This document shows positions 22,692 through 31,284 of a stretch of DNA of 34,220 bases, one piece after another. Position numbers and translations under genes: made by a program. Under the pieces are notes generated by a model. That model was given only the letters and a program-made list of their open reading frames with translations, was not told the origin of the DNA and did not search any database. Each line of letters begins with the position of its first letter. Position 1 is the stretch's first letter. Source of the stretch: Alcaligenaceae bacterium (lineage in GTDB: Bacteria; Pseudomonadota; Gammaproteobacteria; Burkholderiales; Burkholderiaceae_B); assembly GCA_030452305.1 (NCBI GenBank), contig JAKDMO010000005.1:1-34220 (forward strand), written 5' to 3'.

Positions 22692-24325
22692 GGCGAGACC
22701 TCTGCGGGGCGTGGGCGCCGGGTGTCCTGGTGCAGGACGGCCTGTATATAGTATTGCGGTCTGTCCAGATAATAAGCCGTGTCCTCCAGGTAGGCCATGG
22801 CCGGGCCTGCCTTCCAGGTCAGGGCGATGCATGCGCCCAAGAGCACGATGACCGGCGTCGCCTCACTGAGGCGCAGTCGCGGGATCTTGATTTGTTCAGG
22901 TATCCAGAACAGCCGCGCACCGCTGCGGCTGAGTGCGATCAGGCAGACAAAGCCAGAGCCCAGCATGGCCCCCACCAATAGCCAGACGCTTGAGGTCGGT
23001 ACTCCGTTTTCAGCAGTATTCAGGGCTGCGGACAGCAGGGAGAATTTTGCGACAAAGCCTGAAAGCGGCGGCAAACCGATGATCAGCAGTGAGCAGGCAA
23101 AGAAGCTCAGCCCCAGGAATGCCATGGCGGCCGGCAGCGCGACGCCCACGACTTCGTCGGATAGGCCTCCGTCGTCCGGGTCATCCAGATCGAACGATTC
23201 CAGGCTGATCGCCAGCAGGTCGGCCCCGAAAGTCTGTGTGCGGCTGACCATTTCGAGCACCATGAACAGCGCACCGAGTGCCAGGACTGAACTGATCAGG
23301 TAGTACAGGGCGGGGCCGGTCAGTGCCACCCCGGGCATGCCGAGCGCTGCGAGCAAGGTGCCCGAGGACACAATAATGGCGTAGGCGGCAATCCGTTCGA
23401 CGTGCTGGCTGGCGAGCATGCCCAGCGTGCCGAAGGCCAGCGTGGCGATCCCGGCGGGGAACATCCAGTCGCCGCCGAAAGCCGCCGGCGCACCGGCCGG
23501 CAGCAGCAGTGCCCCGATGCGCAGCAGGGCATAGATGCCGACCTTGGTCATGATGACGAACATGGCCGCCACGGGCGTGCATGCCTGCGTGTAGGCGTTC
23601 GGCAGCCAGAAATTTACCGGCCATGCCGCCGCCTTGATCAGGAAGGCGACCCCCAGAATGGCTGCGGCCGCATCGAACAACTGGCGATCGGCGGTTGACA
23701 GGGTATGCACACGAATGGCCAGATCGGCCATGTTCAGGGTGCCGGTCAGGCCATAGATCATGGCAATCGCGATCAGCAGCATGAACGAGGCGATCAGGTT
23801 GACCGCGATGTAGTGCATGCCCGCGCTGACGCGCCGCATACCCGAGCCATGCAGCATCAGGCCATAGGATGCGGTCAGCAGGATTTCAAAACACACGAAC
23901 AGGTTGAACAGGTCACCGGCGAGGAACGCACCATTCAGACCCATCAGCAGTAATTGGAACAATGAGTGGAAATGCGCGCCCGCGCGATCCCAGCGCGCGG
24001 TCGAGTAGATCCAGCAACATGCCCCGAGCAGGCTGGTGAGGCTGAGCATCAGCGCCGACAGCCGATCGACCACGATGACGATGCCAAAGGGCGCCGGCCA
24101 GTCGCCCAGCAGGTAGACGCCCACTCCGCCTGGCCACATGCTGTGGTCGGCGCTGCTCGTGGCCTCGAGCAGGCTGAGTGCGACGACGATCTGCAGGATC
24201 AGGGCGACTGCGGAAATCACCAACCGGGGCTTGCGCTGGGTGTCGCGCAGCAACAGCATCCCCGCTGCGGCAAGCAGCGGAATCAGTACCGGCATGACCG
24301 GAAGGTGGTTGCCCCATGCAATCAT
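22688..24325 (-). CDS. mrpD: Mrp cation/proton antiporter subunit D
   Basis: A 545-aa protein with about 14 membrane helices, homologous to the NuoL/M/N proton-translocating subunits of complex I. The key membrane glutamate is Glu147 in LFVCFEILLTASYGL. A lysine in the discontinuous-helix region lies in GVAFLIKAAAWPVNFWLP, and PVAAMFVIMTKVGIYALLR continues the family pattern. With MrpA it forms the ion-translocating core that exchanges Na+ or K+ for protons. It overlaps mrpC and mrpE by 4 nt each. Confidence 0.95.
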   Translation of the reverse strand: MIAWGNHLPVMPVLIPLLAAAGMLLLRDTQRKPRLVISAVALILQIVVALSLLEATSSADHSMWPGGVGVYLLGDWPAPFGIVIVVDRLSALMLSLTSLLGACCWIYSTARWDRAGAHFHSLFQLLLMGLNGAFLAGDLFNLFVCFEILLTASYGLMLHGSGMRRVSAGMHYIAVNLIASFMLLIAIAMIYGLTGTLNMADLAIRVHTLSTADRQLFDAAAAILGVAFLIKAAAWPVNFWLPNAYTQACTPVAAMFVIMTKVGIYALLRIGALLLPAGAPAAFGGDWMFPAGIATLAFGTLGMLASQHVERIAAYAIIVSSGTLLAALGMPGVALTGPALYYLISSVLALGALFMVLEMVSRTQTFGADLLAISLESFDLDDPDDGGLSDEVVGVALPAAMAFLGLSFFACSLLIIGLPPLSGFVAKFSLLSAALNTAENGVPTSSVWLLVGAMLGSGFVCLIALSRSGARLFWIPEQIKIPRLRLSEATPVIVLLGACIALTWKAGPAMAYLEDTAYYLDRPQYYIQAVLHQDTRRPRPAEVSP

Positions 24326-24672
24326 TGGGGATGCTCCTGGCCGTCCACATGGTCGGTGTCGGTCAGCCCGCGCGAGGCCAGCAGGACCACCAGAAACAGT
24401 GCCGTCGTGGCAAAGCCGATAACGATGGCGGTCAGCACCAGGGCCTGGGGCAGGGGATCGGCGTAGTGGGCGGCGTCAGCGGCCCAACGGGTATTGATGA
24501 CGGGCGGAGCGTCCATGCGGATGCGGCCCATCGAGAATATGAACAGGTTGACGGCATAGGACAGTAGCGACAGCCCCATAATGAACTGAAAGGTGCGCGG
24601 GCGCAGCAGCAGCCATATGCCTGAACCGGCCAGCACCCCGATTGCCAGAGCCAGAATCCATTCCATGGTCAA
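24322..24672 (-). CDS. mrpC: Mrp cation/proton antiporter subunit C
   Basis: A 116-aa protein with three membrane helices, homologous to NuoK. The signature runs FIMGLSLLSYAVNLFIFSMG (residues about 30-49), with the later DPLPQALVLTAIVIGFATTA (about 72-91). It sits between mrpAB and mrpD with 4-nt overlaps on both sides. Confidence 0.95.
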   Translation of the reverse strand: MTMEWILALAIGVLAGSGIWLLLRPRTFQFIMGLSLLSYAVNLFIFSMGRIRMDAPPVINTRWAADAAHYADPLPQALVLTAIVIGFATTALFLVVLLASRGLTDTDHVDGQEHPQ

Positions 24673-27581
24673 GTCCTCGCTTCAACATTGGGTTTCGGGG
24701 CGGCCGGCAGTTTGCGATAAAAGCGCAGCGACTGGTGGGCCAGGGCGATGACCATCAACACGGTGGCGCCCACCACCAGCATATACACACCGATATCGAA
24801 CAGCAGGACCGTGGACAAGTGGATGGCGCCGACGATCGGCAAGACCAGATCCACGCTGTAGGCCGACAGCAGTGGCTGCCCGACCCACCAGACGCTCATC
24901 GCTGTGGCTCCCGCCAGCAACAGGCCCAGCGCGATCCAGATCTGCGGGCGGATCAGCGGCCGCGCCTCGACCCACTGCACCCCGCCCACTACATACTGCA
25001 GGATGATTCCCGTGGCCATGATCAGGCCGCCCACAAAGCCGCCACCCGGCAGATTGTGGCCACGCAGCAGGAAATAGAGCGAAATAAGGGTGGAGACCGG
25101 CAGCAGCAGGCGCACCAATACGGCCGGAATGCGCAGCAGGCCTTCGGGCAGCGGTGCCTGGACATCGGGCTCGACAAACAGTTCAGGTCCGGGGTTGCTC
25201 AGGGTGGATCGGCGCAAAGTCAGCGGAACGGTGATGGTTTCGTCGGGTGGACGGAAACGGCGCAGCAGCGCGTAGACGCTGAGTGCGACGATGCCCAGCA
25301 CGGTGACTTCGCCGAAGGTATCGAATGCCCGGAAATCCACCAGGATCACGTTGACGACGTTGGCTCCGCCACCCAGCGGCATGGCCTGTTGCACGAAAAA
25401 TCCGGATATGCCGTCGGGCGCGGGCCGGGTCATCATGACGTAGGCCAACAGGGCCAGGCCCCCGCCACCGAGTATTGCGACCCCCATGTCGCGAAAGCGC
25501 CTCACGAGGGTGCGCAGCGCTGTCGGGCCCGGGTATTCATCGATGCGCGGCGGTAGCCAACGCAGGCCCAACAGGATCAGCACGACGGTGACGACCTCCA
25601 CCGCCAGTTGTGTCAGGGCCAGATCGGGGGCAGACAGCCAGGCGTAGGTGATACTGGTGACCAGGCCGACCGTGCCGGCCAGCATGAGGGATGCGGCGCG
25701 GTGGTATTTCGCCTGGTAGGCTGCCGTCACCGCGCAGGCGCCGCCTGCCAGCCACATCAGGCCAAACGCCAGATGGGGCGGTGTGCCGGGCTGCTGCGCC
25801 CACCAGCCCGTGTGCAACAGGGGCAGGGCCGCCACGATCAGGGTCGAGGCGACCAGCAGCAGAACCTGCGCCTGCAGGCGCTGTGTCTGCAGAATCCCCA
25901 GCAGGCCGGCCGACCAGGCATCCAGCGATTCGAGCAGGGTTTCGAAAGCGCGTCGGCCGTCCAGATAGTGGATCAGGGGCGCGGATCCGGGGGCCCTGCG
26001 GTCGTGGCCGCGCAGCAGCGCGTAGATCAGGATGCCCCCCGCCGTCGCCAGCAGGCTCATCATCAGCGGCAGCGTCCAGCCGTGCCAGACGTGCAGGTCA
26101 TAGGATGGCAGGTGGGGGCCGAGCAGCGATTGCATGACCATGTGCAGCACCGCACCAAGCGTGGCACCCGGCAGAACCCCCACGAGCAGGCAGATCAGTA
26201 CCAGGACGGCGCAGGGAATCAGCATGCGCAGCGGGGGCTCGTGAGGGGCCCGTGGCAAATCGTGGGCAGGCGGCCCAAAGAACACTTGCATGATGAATCG
26301 CAGGGAGTAGGCGACGCTGAAGGCGCTGGCTATGACGGCGATGGTGGGCAAGCCCCATCGGCTGGCCCAGTGCCCGGTGATGAAAACCGTTTCCGCAAAG
26401 AACATTTCCTTGGAAATAAAGCCGTTCAATAGCGGCACGCCGGCCATGGCCATGGCGGATACCACGGCCAGCGTGGCGGTCAGCGGCATGGCGCGGCGTA
26501 GGCCCGACAAGCGCGTCAGGTCGCGGGTGCCGGTCTCGTGATCCACGATGCCCGCAGCCATGAACAGCGAGGCCTTGAAGGTCGCGTGGTTGACGATGTG
26601 AAAGACCGCTGCGACCAGGGCCAGGGGGCTGCTCATGCCCAACAGCAGGGTGATCAGCCCGAGGTGGCTGATCGTCGAGTAGGCCAGCACACCCTTCATG
26701 TCGCGCTGGAACGTTGCGGCGTAGGCGCCCAGCATCAAAGAGCACAAACCTGCGCCGCCTATCGTCCAAGTCCACCAATCGGTGCCGGCGAAAATCGGCC
26801 AGAATCGGGCCAGCAGGAATACCCCGGCCTTGACCATGGTGGCCGAGTGCAGATAGGCCGACACCGGTGTGGGGGCGGCCATGGCATTGGGCAGCCAGAA
26901 ATGGAAGGGAAACTGTGCGCTCTTGGTCAGTGCGCCGACCGCCAGCAGGATCACCAGTATGGGGTACCACTTGTGGTCACGAATCAGGCTGCCCGAGGCC
27001 AGGACCGTGTCCAGATCATAGCTGCCCGCAATATGCCCGATGATCAGCATGCTGGCCAGCAGGCAGAAACCGCCGCCGCCCGTCACCAGCAGGGCCATGC
27101 GTGCGCCGCGCCGCGCATCCATGCGGTGGTGCCAGTATGCGATCAGCATGAAGGACGACAGGCTGGTGAGTTCCCAGAAAACCACCAGCTGGATCAGGTT
27201 GCCCGACAGCACGACCCCCAGCATGGCGCCCATGAAGCTGAGCAGGAATGAGAAAAAACGAGGGGCCGGATCCTGATCCGACAGATAGTAGTGGGCATAC
27301 AGGGCAATCAGCGCGCCCATGGCCGTGATGATCACGCCGAATAGCCAGGCATAGCCATCCATGCGTAATGTCAATTCGACCCCCATGGTCGGGATCCACG
27401 GCAACTGGTATTTCAGCACGCTGTGCGCGATGATGTCCGGCGTCTGCACCAGCACCAGCGCCAGGCATGCCAGGGCGGTCAGGCCCGCCAGCCAGGCCCC
27501 GGCGCGGCGCGCACTGGTGGGCAACAGCGCGGCGATCAGGCTGCTGACAAAGGGCAGGGCGAGGGTCAGAACCAAATACAT
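24669..27581 (-). CDS. mrpA: fused Mrp cation/proton antiporter subunits A and B
   Basis: A 970-aa protein with about 20 or more membrane helices. Residues about 1-500 are the NuoL-like part, with the essential glutamate Glu137 in LVVFWELTSLSSF and the lysine-bearing TKSAQFPFHFWLPNAM. The middle part is the MrpA-specific NuoJ-like extension (VEVVTVVLILLGLRWLPP). About residues 820-955 form an MnhB domain (RGHNLPGGGFVGGLIMATG), normally a separate subunit. The A-B fusion is typical of proteobacterial group 2 Mrp operons such as pha1 of Sinorhizobium. The complex extrudes Na+ or K+ in exchange for protons and supports alkaline and salt tolerance. No strong ribosome site precedes the ATG. Confidence 0.95.
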   Translation of the reverse strand: MYLVLTLALPFVSSLIAALLPTSARRAGAWLAGLTALACLALVLVQTPDIIAHSVLKYQLPWIPTMGVELTLRMDGYAWLFGVIITAMGALIALYAHYYLSDQDPAPRFFSFLLSFMGAMLGVVLSGNLIQLVVFWELTSLSSFMLIAYWHHRMDARRGARMALLVTGGGGFCLLASMLIIGHIAGSYDLDTVLASGSLIRDHKWYPILVILLAVGALTKSAQFPFHFWLPNAMAAPTPVSAYLHSATMVKAGVFLLARFWPIFAGTDWWTWTIGGAGLCSLMLGAYAATFQRDMKGVLAYSTISHLGLITLLLGMSSPLALVAAVFHIVNHATFKASLFMAAGIVDHETGTRDLTRLSGLRRAMPLTATLAVVSAMAMAGVPLLNGFISKEMFFAETVFITGHWASRWGLPTIAVIASAFSVAYSLRFIMQVFFGPPAHDLPRAPHEPPLRMLIPCAVLVLICLLVGVLPGATLGAVLHMVMQSLLGPHLPSYDLHVWHGWTLPLMMSLLATAGGILIYALLRGHDRRAPGSAPLIHYLDGRRAFETLLESLDAWSAGLLGILQTQRLQAQVLLLVASTLIVAALPLLHTGWWAQQPGTPPHLAFGLMWLAGGACAVTAAYQAKYHRAASLMLAGTVGLVTSITYAWLSAPDLALTQLAVEVVTVVLILLGLRWLPPRIDEYPGPTALRTLVRRFRDMGVAILGGGGLALLAYVMMTRPAPDGISGFFVQQAMPLGGGANVVNVILVDFRAFDTFGEVTVLGIVALSVYALLRRFRPPDETITVPLTLRRSTLSNPGPELFVEPDVQAPLPEGLLRIPAVLVRLLLPVSTLISLYFLLRGHNLPGGGFVGGLIMATGIILQYVVGGVQWVEARPLIRPQIWIALGLLLAGATAMSVWWVGQPLLSAYSVDLVLPIVGAIHLSTVLLFDIGVYMLVVGATVLMVIALAHQSLRFYRKLPAAPKPNVEART

Positions 27582-27633
27582 GAGTTACAGCAAAGATGGG
27601 GGCACGAGCACCAATGATACGTGAAACTAAAAC

Positions 27634-27647
27634 TTGATCTGAATCAA
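27634..27647. promoter_or_regulatory. FNR/Dnr box, TTGAT-CTGA-ATCAA
   Basis: A perfect 14-bp FNR-family consensus lies in the 154-bp region between divergent mrpA and hemN. Its centre (27640.5) is 41.5 bp upstream of the predicted hemN start site (27682), the standard class II activation distance. A regulator with the matching recognition helix is encoded 1.9 kb downstream. Confidence 0.85.
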
Positions 27648-27669
27648 AGCTGAATTTGGCTGCGGCAAC

Positions 27670-27675
27670 GATAAT
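27670..27675 (+). promoter_or_regulatory. -10 box of hemN
   Basis: GATAAT matches TATAAT at five of six positions and predicts a start at 27682. No -35 hexamer is needed where an FNR-type activator sits at -41.5, and none is evident. Confidence 0.65.
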
Positions 27676-27735
27676 CTGTCACGGTGGGCCAGACCGCTTT
27701 CAGTGCCTGGTCGCCAAAGTTTCCAGGAGCCGGAC

Positions 27736-29160
27736 ATGCGCGTCATCAACCATACTGAAAATAGCGACGAGGTGGTCGCATTTCCTGATATCGAGATCTC
27801 CGAAGCCCTGATCCGGCGTTTCAACCACTCGGGGCCCCGCTATACATCTTACCCGACGGCCGACCGTTTTCAGCCGGGCTATTCGGCCCAGTCCTATATT
27901 AATCATCTGACCAGGCGCGCGGCCTCGGATCATCCTGCCCCGCTGTCGGTCTACGTGCATTTGCCCTTCTGCGAATCGCTGTGTTATTTCTGTGCGTGCA
28001 ACAAAATCATCACGCAGGATCACGGCCGCTCGGCCGAGTACATCGATATTCTCTTTCAGGAAATGGATCTGGTGGGCGCGCATCTGGGCCGCGCACGCCA
28101 GACCATCCAATTGCATTTGGGCGGTGGTACGCCGACGTTCCTGAGCGACGAGGAACTCGCCCGGCTGATGGCGCAGCTGCGCCGCCACTTCGAATTCACG
28201 CCGGATGCCGAACTGGGCATCGAGATCGACCCGCGCACGGTCAAGCCCGAAACCCTGGCCATGCTGGCCGGCCTGGGGTTTAACCGCTGCAGCTTTGGCG
28301 TGCAGGATTTCGACCCTCAGGTCCAGGAGGCCGTGCACCGGATTCAGCCCTATGAAATGGTCCAGACGGCCCTGCAAGCCAGCCGCGATAACGGGTTTCA
28401 GTCGGTGAATGCCGATTTGATCTACGGCCTGCCCAAACAGACGCTCGATAGCTTCAGCCTTACGCTCGACAAGCTGATCGGGCTTTCGCCCGACCGCATC
28501 GCCTTGTACAACTATGCCCACCTGCCCGACCGGTTCAAGGCGCAACGCCTGATCCAGGCGGCAGACCTACCCTCGGCCGAGACCCGCTTGCAGATTTTCC
28601 TGATGTCCGTGCGCCGCCTGCTGGATGCAGGCTATGTCTATATTGGTTTGGATCACTTTGCCAAACCAGACGACGAACTCAACCTCGCACGCCTGGACAG
28701 CAGCCTGCATCGGAATTTCCAGGGCTACACCACGCGTGCGGAATGCGATCTAGTGGGTCTGGGGGTATCGGCAATCGGGAAAATCGGCGGCGCTTATGTA
28801 CAGAATCAGCATTCGCTGAATGCGTATTGCCGCGCGGTTCAGGAAGGCTGCCTGCCGACCGATCGGGGTTTCGACATGAGCACCGACGACCTTATCCGCC
28901 GCGAAACAATCATGACGATCATGTGCAGCATGCCGCTGGACTTCAATGATTTCGAGACACGCCATGGCGTGCCGTTCACCGGGTACTTTGCCGACGAAAT
29001 CGAGCGCCTGCAGCCGTATTCCGAGGCCGGTCTGCTGCAGATCAACGCATACAGCCTGGATGTGACCCCAAAGGGGCGATTGTTTGTGCGTGCCCTGGCC
29101 ATGGTGTTCGACGGCTATATTCGGCGCCCGACCGTATCGACCTATTCCCGATTGATCTGA
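27736..29160 (+). CDS. hemN: oxygen-independent coproporphyrinogen III oxidase HemN
   Basis: A 474-aa radical-SAM enzyme of normal HemN length. The N-terminal part has FNHSGPRYTSYPTADRF. The cluster motif CxxxCxxC is Cys79, Cys83 and Cys86 in PFCESLCYFCACNK, which binds the 4Fe-4S cluster and S-adenosylmethionine. GGGTPTFL follows, then the C-terminal HemN domain (about 370-470). It decarboxylates coproporphyrinogen III to protoporphyrinogen IX without oxygen in heme synthesis. The start at 27736 is chosen for the AGGAG about 10 nt upstream; a GTG at 27703 is less likely. A perfect FNR-type box ahead implies induction under low oxygen or NO. Confidence 0.96.
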   Translation: MRVINHTENSDEVVAFPDIEISEALIRRFNHSGPRYTSYPTADRFQPGYSAQSYINHLTRRAASDHPAPLSVYVHLPFCESLCYFCACNKIITQDHGRSAEYIDILFQEMDLVGAHLGRARQTIQLHLGGGTPTFLSDEELARLMAQLRRHFEFTPDAELGIEIDPRTVKPETLAMLAGLGFNRCSFGVQDFDPQVQEAVHRIQPYEMVQTALQASRDNGFQSVNADLIYGLPKQTLDSFSLTLDKLIGLSPDRIALYNYAHLPDRFKAQRLIQAADLPSAETRLQIFLMSVRRLLDAGYVYIGLDHFAKPDDELNLARLDSSLHRNFQGYTTRAECDLVGLGVSAIGKIGGAYVQNQHSLNAYCRAVQEGCLPTDRGFDMSTDDLIRRETIMTIMCSMPLDFNDFETRHGVPFTGYFADEIERLQPYSEAGLLQINAYSLDVTPKGRLFVRALAMVFDGYIRRPTVSTYSRLI

Positions 29161-29528
29161 TCTTCGTCGTGTGTCCGGGTGGGCAGGCGCAGCAGGTAGA
29201 TGGTCACCCCCAGGCCGGGTATCAGCAGCAGCCAGCGTGCCCAGGGCACGGGCATGATCCAGGCCGATACGGCCAGCGAGGGCCACATCATGGCCAGGGC
29301 GAGCACTTTGGTACGCAGAGGGATGCCGCGTCCGGTCTGGAAGTCCACAATATACGGGCCAAAGATGCGGTGCGAGGTCAACCAGTCATACATGCGCCTG
29401 GACCCGCGCATATAGCAGGCGGCAGCCAGCAGCAGGAATGGCGTGGTGGGCAGCAGGGGTAGAAAAATTCCCAGCACGGCCAGGATCAGGGCCAGCGTCC
29501 CGAGAATATTGAACAGTATTCGGGTCAT
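29142..29528 (-). CDS. YbaN/DUF454 family small membrane protein
   Basis: A 128-aa inner-membrane protein with about three membrane helices. The family landmarks are the N-terminal LGTLALILAVLGIFLPLLPTTPF (residues about 9-31, key part GIFLPLLPTTPFLLLAA) and YMRGSRRMYDWL, HRIFGPYI, then FQTGRGIP. DUF454 proteins are widespread but of unknown function and often lie near heme or respiration genes. Its 3' end overlaps that of hemN by 19 bp and its start is 23 bp from the divergent regulator gene, which suggests shared control. Confidence 0.88.
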   Translation of the reverse strand: MTRILFNILGTLALILAVLGIFLPLLPTTPFLLLAAACYMRGSRRMYDWLTSHRIFGPYIVDFQTGRGIPLRTKVLALAMMWPSLAVSAWIMPVPWARWLLLIPGLGVTIYLLRLPTRTHDEDQINRE

Positions 29529-29551
29529 GCGGATAAACAGCCAGGGGAGGC

Positions 29552-30268
29552 ATGTCGAAAATGGGAATGCAGATCGATTCTAGCAGTGCCGGGGGCCGCG
29601 CCGCGCGAGTTCGGGCGCATTTGTCTGGTGTGCCGCTGTTCAAGGAGCTATCCGCGCAGGAAATGGATCCCATCGTGGGCGGCACGACCGAGATCCCCGT
29701 TGCACGGGGCGACATTATTTTCCGACGCGGTGACTCGTGCACAGGCTTTCATATCGTGGTGTCCGGCCAGGTCAAGCTCATACTCGTCTCGCCGGAGGGC
29801 GTCGAGAAAGTCGTGCGCCTGGTCGGACCGGGCGATAGTTTCGGCGAAGCGCTGATGTTTATGGGAAAGGACTATATTGTTACCTCGCAGGCCCTGGCCG
29901 ACACGCTATTGCTGCACGTCGGACGCGATGTGCTGTTCGAGCAGATCGAACGGCAACCCGTGCTGGCCCGAAGAATGCTGGCTGGGCTCAGCCGGCGCCT
30001 GCATGCGCTGATGGGCGACGTCGAGACCTATTCGATGCGATCGGGAGTGCAGCGGGTGATCGGCTACCTGCTGAAAGACCCGGACGTGCGCGCAGGGATC
30101 CCATTCCGTCTGGAAACAGGTAAATCCGTCATTGCATCGCGCCTGAGCATCACGCCCGAGCATTTTTCCCGGATTCTGCGGGAACTGAACGATCGAGGCC
30201 TGATTCGCATGCGCGGCCGCGAGATCACCGTCGGGGATCTGGACGCGCTGGCGAGTTATCGAGGTTAG
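29552..30268 (+). CDS. Crp/Fnr-family regulator, Dnr-like
   Basis: A 238-aa regulator. The N-terminal cyclic-nucleotide-type beta barrel (about residues 25-145) has GDIIFRRGD, GFHIVVSGQVKLI and GPGDSFGEALMF. A dimerisation helix follows, then a helix-turn-helix (about 190-215) with GKSVIASRLSITPEHFSRIL. Glu203, Ser206 and Arg207 form the E-x-x-S-R pattern that reads TTGAT half-sites. The N-terminal cysteines of a true FNR are absent; Cys63 is the only cysteine. So oxygen sensing by an Fe-S cluster is unlikely, and NO or another heme-type signal, as in Dnr, is more probable. The strong AGGGGAGG ends 1 nt before the ATG at 29552, so initiation at the ATG at 29561 is also plausible. The hemN box is a likely target. 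Confidence 0.88.
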   Translation: MSKMGMQIDSSSAGGRAARVRAHLSGVPLFKELSAQEMDPIVGGTTEIPVARGDIIFRRGDSCTGFHIVVSGQVKLILVSPEGVEKVVRLVGPGDSFGEALMFMGKDYIVTSQALADTLLLHVGRDVLFEQIERQPVLARRMLAGLSRRLHALMGDVETYSMRSGVQRVIGYLLKDPDVRAGIPFRLETGKSVIASRLSITPEHFSRILRELNDRGLIRMRGREITVGDLDALASYRG

Positions 30269-30307
30269 CCCAGGGCGCGCTGCATGGCAGGGGAAACGAA
30301 GCCGCGA

Positions 30308-30595
30308 TCAGGCGATGATCCGGAAGTCGATTACGATCTCTCCCGGATTGCGGGCCAGGTACTCGATCTGGATCTGGTCGCCAAAGTGGCCTTGAAGCTG
30401 CTGCAGCAGCGGCAGGGGGTCGTGGTCGTTGCAAAAGCGCATGGTTTCGCCGGGCTGCAGGGCGGACAGTGCGCCAAAGATCGCGGCGTGGCGAAAGCGT
30501 CTCGCAACCCCTCGTGCATCAAAGGGATAGACGTTTTCGGCAAACATGGGGATCGAATCATTGGCCACGGCAAGGTTCCTCGGGGATGGGTTCAT
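30308..30595 (-). CDS. DUF2249 domain protein
   Basis: A 95-aa cytoplasmic protein with the DUF2249 pattern: FDARGVARRFRHAAIFGALSAL (key part FDARGVARRFRH), LQPGETMRFCNDHDPLPLL, then IEYLARNPGEIVIDFRI. Proteins of this kind are common beside denitrification and NO-response genes and may bind metal or small ligands; the function is not established. It converges with the Dnr-like regulator, 39 bp away. A TATAAT on the minus strand at 30612-30607 would make a nearly leaderless mRNA. The start could also be the internal Met17. Confidence 0.82.
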   Translation of the reverse strand: MNPSPRNLAVANDSIPMFAENVYPFDARGVARRFRHAAIFGALSALQPGETMRFCNDHDPLPLLQQLQGHFGDQIQIEYLARNPGEIVIDFRIIA

Positions 30596-30661
30596 CAGAG
30601 TCCACGATTATAGGAACGGCGCTGCGAAACACCATGCAGAACCCTATCGCGATCAAGGTTG

Positions 30662-30868
30662 TCAGCCCGCCTGGTCGTGGGCCGGGTGCCCGGTACGGCC
30701 GGCCTGGCGCACTTCCCATTCCTTCACGGCCTGTTCCCAATGGCGTTTTTCCTCGATATAGGTATCGAATACACAGGGGTCGCAGCCGTTGCCGCAGCAG
30801 TCGTTCAGGTCGGGCTCGCAGGGTTCGGCCGGGCGCGGGTCCGCATCAGTTGCTTGTTCGGATGTCAT
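30662..30868 (-). CDS. oxidoreductase-like domain protein (small, Cys-rich)
   Basis: A protein of 68 aa matching the oxidoreductase-like domain family (PF09791). PAEPCEPDLNDCCGNGCDPCVFDTYIEE contains six cysteines, in the pattern C...DCC-x2-GC-x2-C (core DCCGNGCDPCVFD), followed by a charged helix RHWEQAVKEWEVRQ. The cysteine cluster suggests metal or Fe-S binding or redox function; the biochemical role of the family is unclear. The start MTSEQATD is chosen (30868); an ATG at 30892 would add eight residues. It lies upstream of DUF2249 on the same strand, separated by 66 bp. Confidence 0.75.
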   Translation of the reverse strand: MTSEQATDADPRPAEPCEPDLNDCCGNGCDPCVFDTYIEEKRHWEQAVKEWEVRQAGRTGHPAHDQAG

Positions 30869-30920
30869 GGTCAAGGCCCAGTCGGCACACACGGGTGCGC
30901 CGGCAGGGAATCGAAGTTGC

Positions 30921-31274
30921 TTATTCGTGGAACAACAGGGCGCGCAGCTTGGCGCGTGTCTGGGCCAACTCGTCGGGAGTGGCCTTGCCTTCCAGTGTAA
31001 TACGGGTATCGGACCAATTCAGGCTTTTGGGCTGGTCAGCCAGTGCGACCTGGCCGCCCCCGGCATCCAGGGGTACCTCAAAGGGATAGCCCTTGACGTG
31101 CTCGGTGATTGCGCAGCAGACCATCAGGCCGGTCTTGTCGTTGTAGGACTTGGGGCTGACGATCAGTGCGGCCTTGTGGGGGCCGACTGCCGAGCCCAGT
31201 GGCGCAGCGAAATGAATATGGACAATATCCCCGCAATCGGGGACGTAGCGACGGGTGGTTTTACGAGTGCTCAT
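30921..31274 (-). CDS. mazF: MazF/PemK-type toxin endoribonuclease
   Basis: A 117-aa protein closely following E. coli MazF: RRYVPDCGDIVHIHF at the start, SPKSYNDKTGLMVCC, ITEHVKGYPFEVPL, then VALADQPKSLNW and a C-terminal helix. MazF toxins are ribosome-independent mRNA interferases that cut at short sequences. The segment GSAVGPHKAALIVSP aligns without gaps to GSEQAGHRPAVVLSP of E. coli. It puts Lys34 where the catalytic arginine (Arg29) normally is, so activity may be altered. The conserved threonine is kept. It lies directly after mazE. The start at 31274 fits the family's N-terminus; an ATG at 31292 overlapping mazE is possible. Confidence 0.88.
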   Translation of the reverse strand: MSTRKTTRRYVPDCGDIVHIHFAAPLGSAVGPHKAALIVSPKSYNDKTGLMVCCAITEHVKGYPFEVPLDAGGGQVALADQPKSLNWSDTRITLEGKATPDELAQTRAKLRALLFHE

Positions 31275-31284
31275 GGCTTGGGCT

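Noticed and set aside
24642-26432. Long plus-strand frames opposite mrpA (24642-25556 and 25608-26432)
   Set aside because: Gln/Asp/His-rich shadows of membrane-protein codons, with no family resemblance.
30643-30656. Possible second FNR box (minus strand TTGAT-CGCG-ATAGG) upstream of DUF2249
   Set aside because: Only one half-site is intact, and its centre lies about 49 bp, not 41.5 bp, from the predicted start, so it is not supported.
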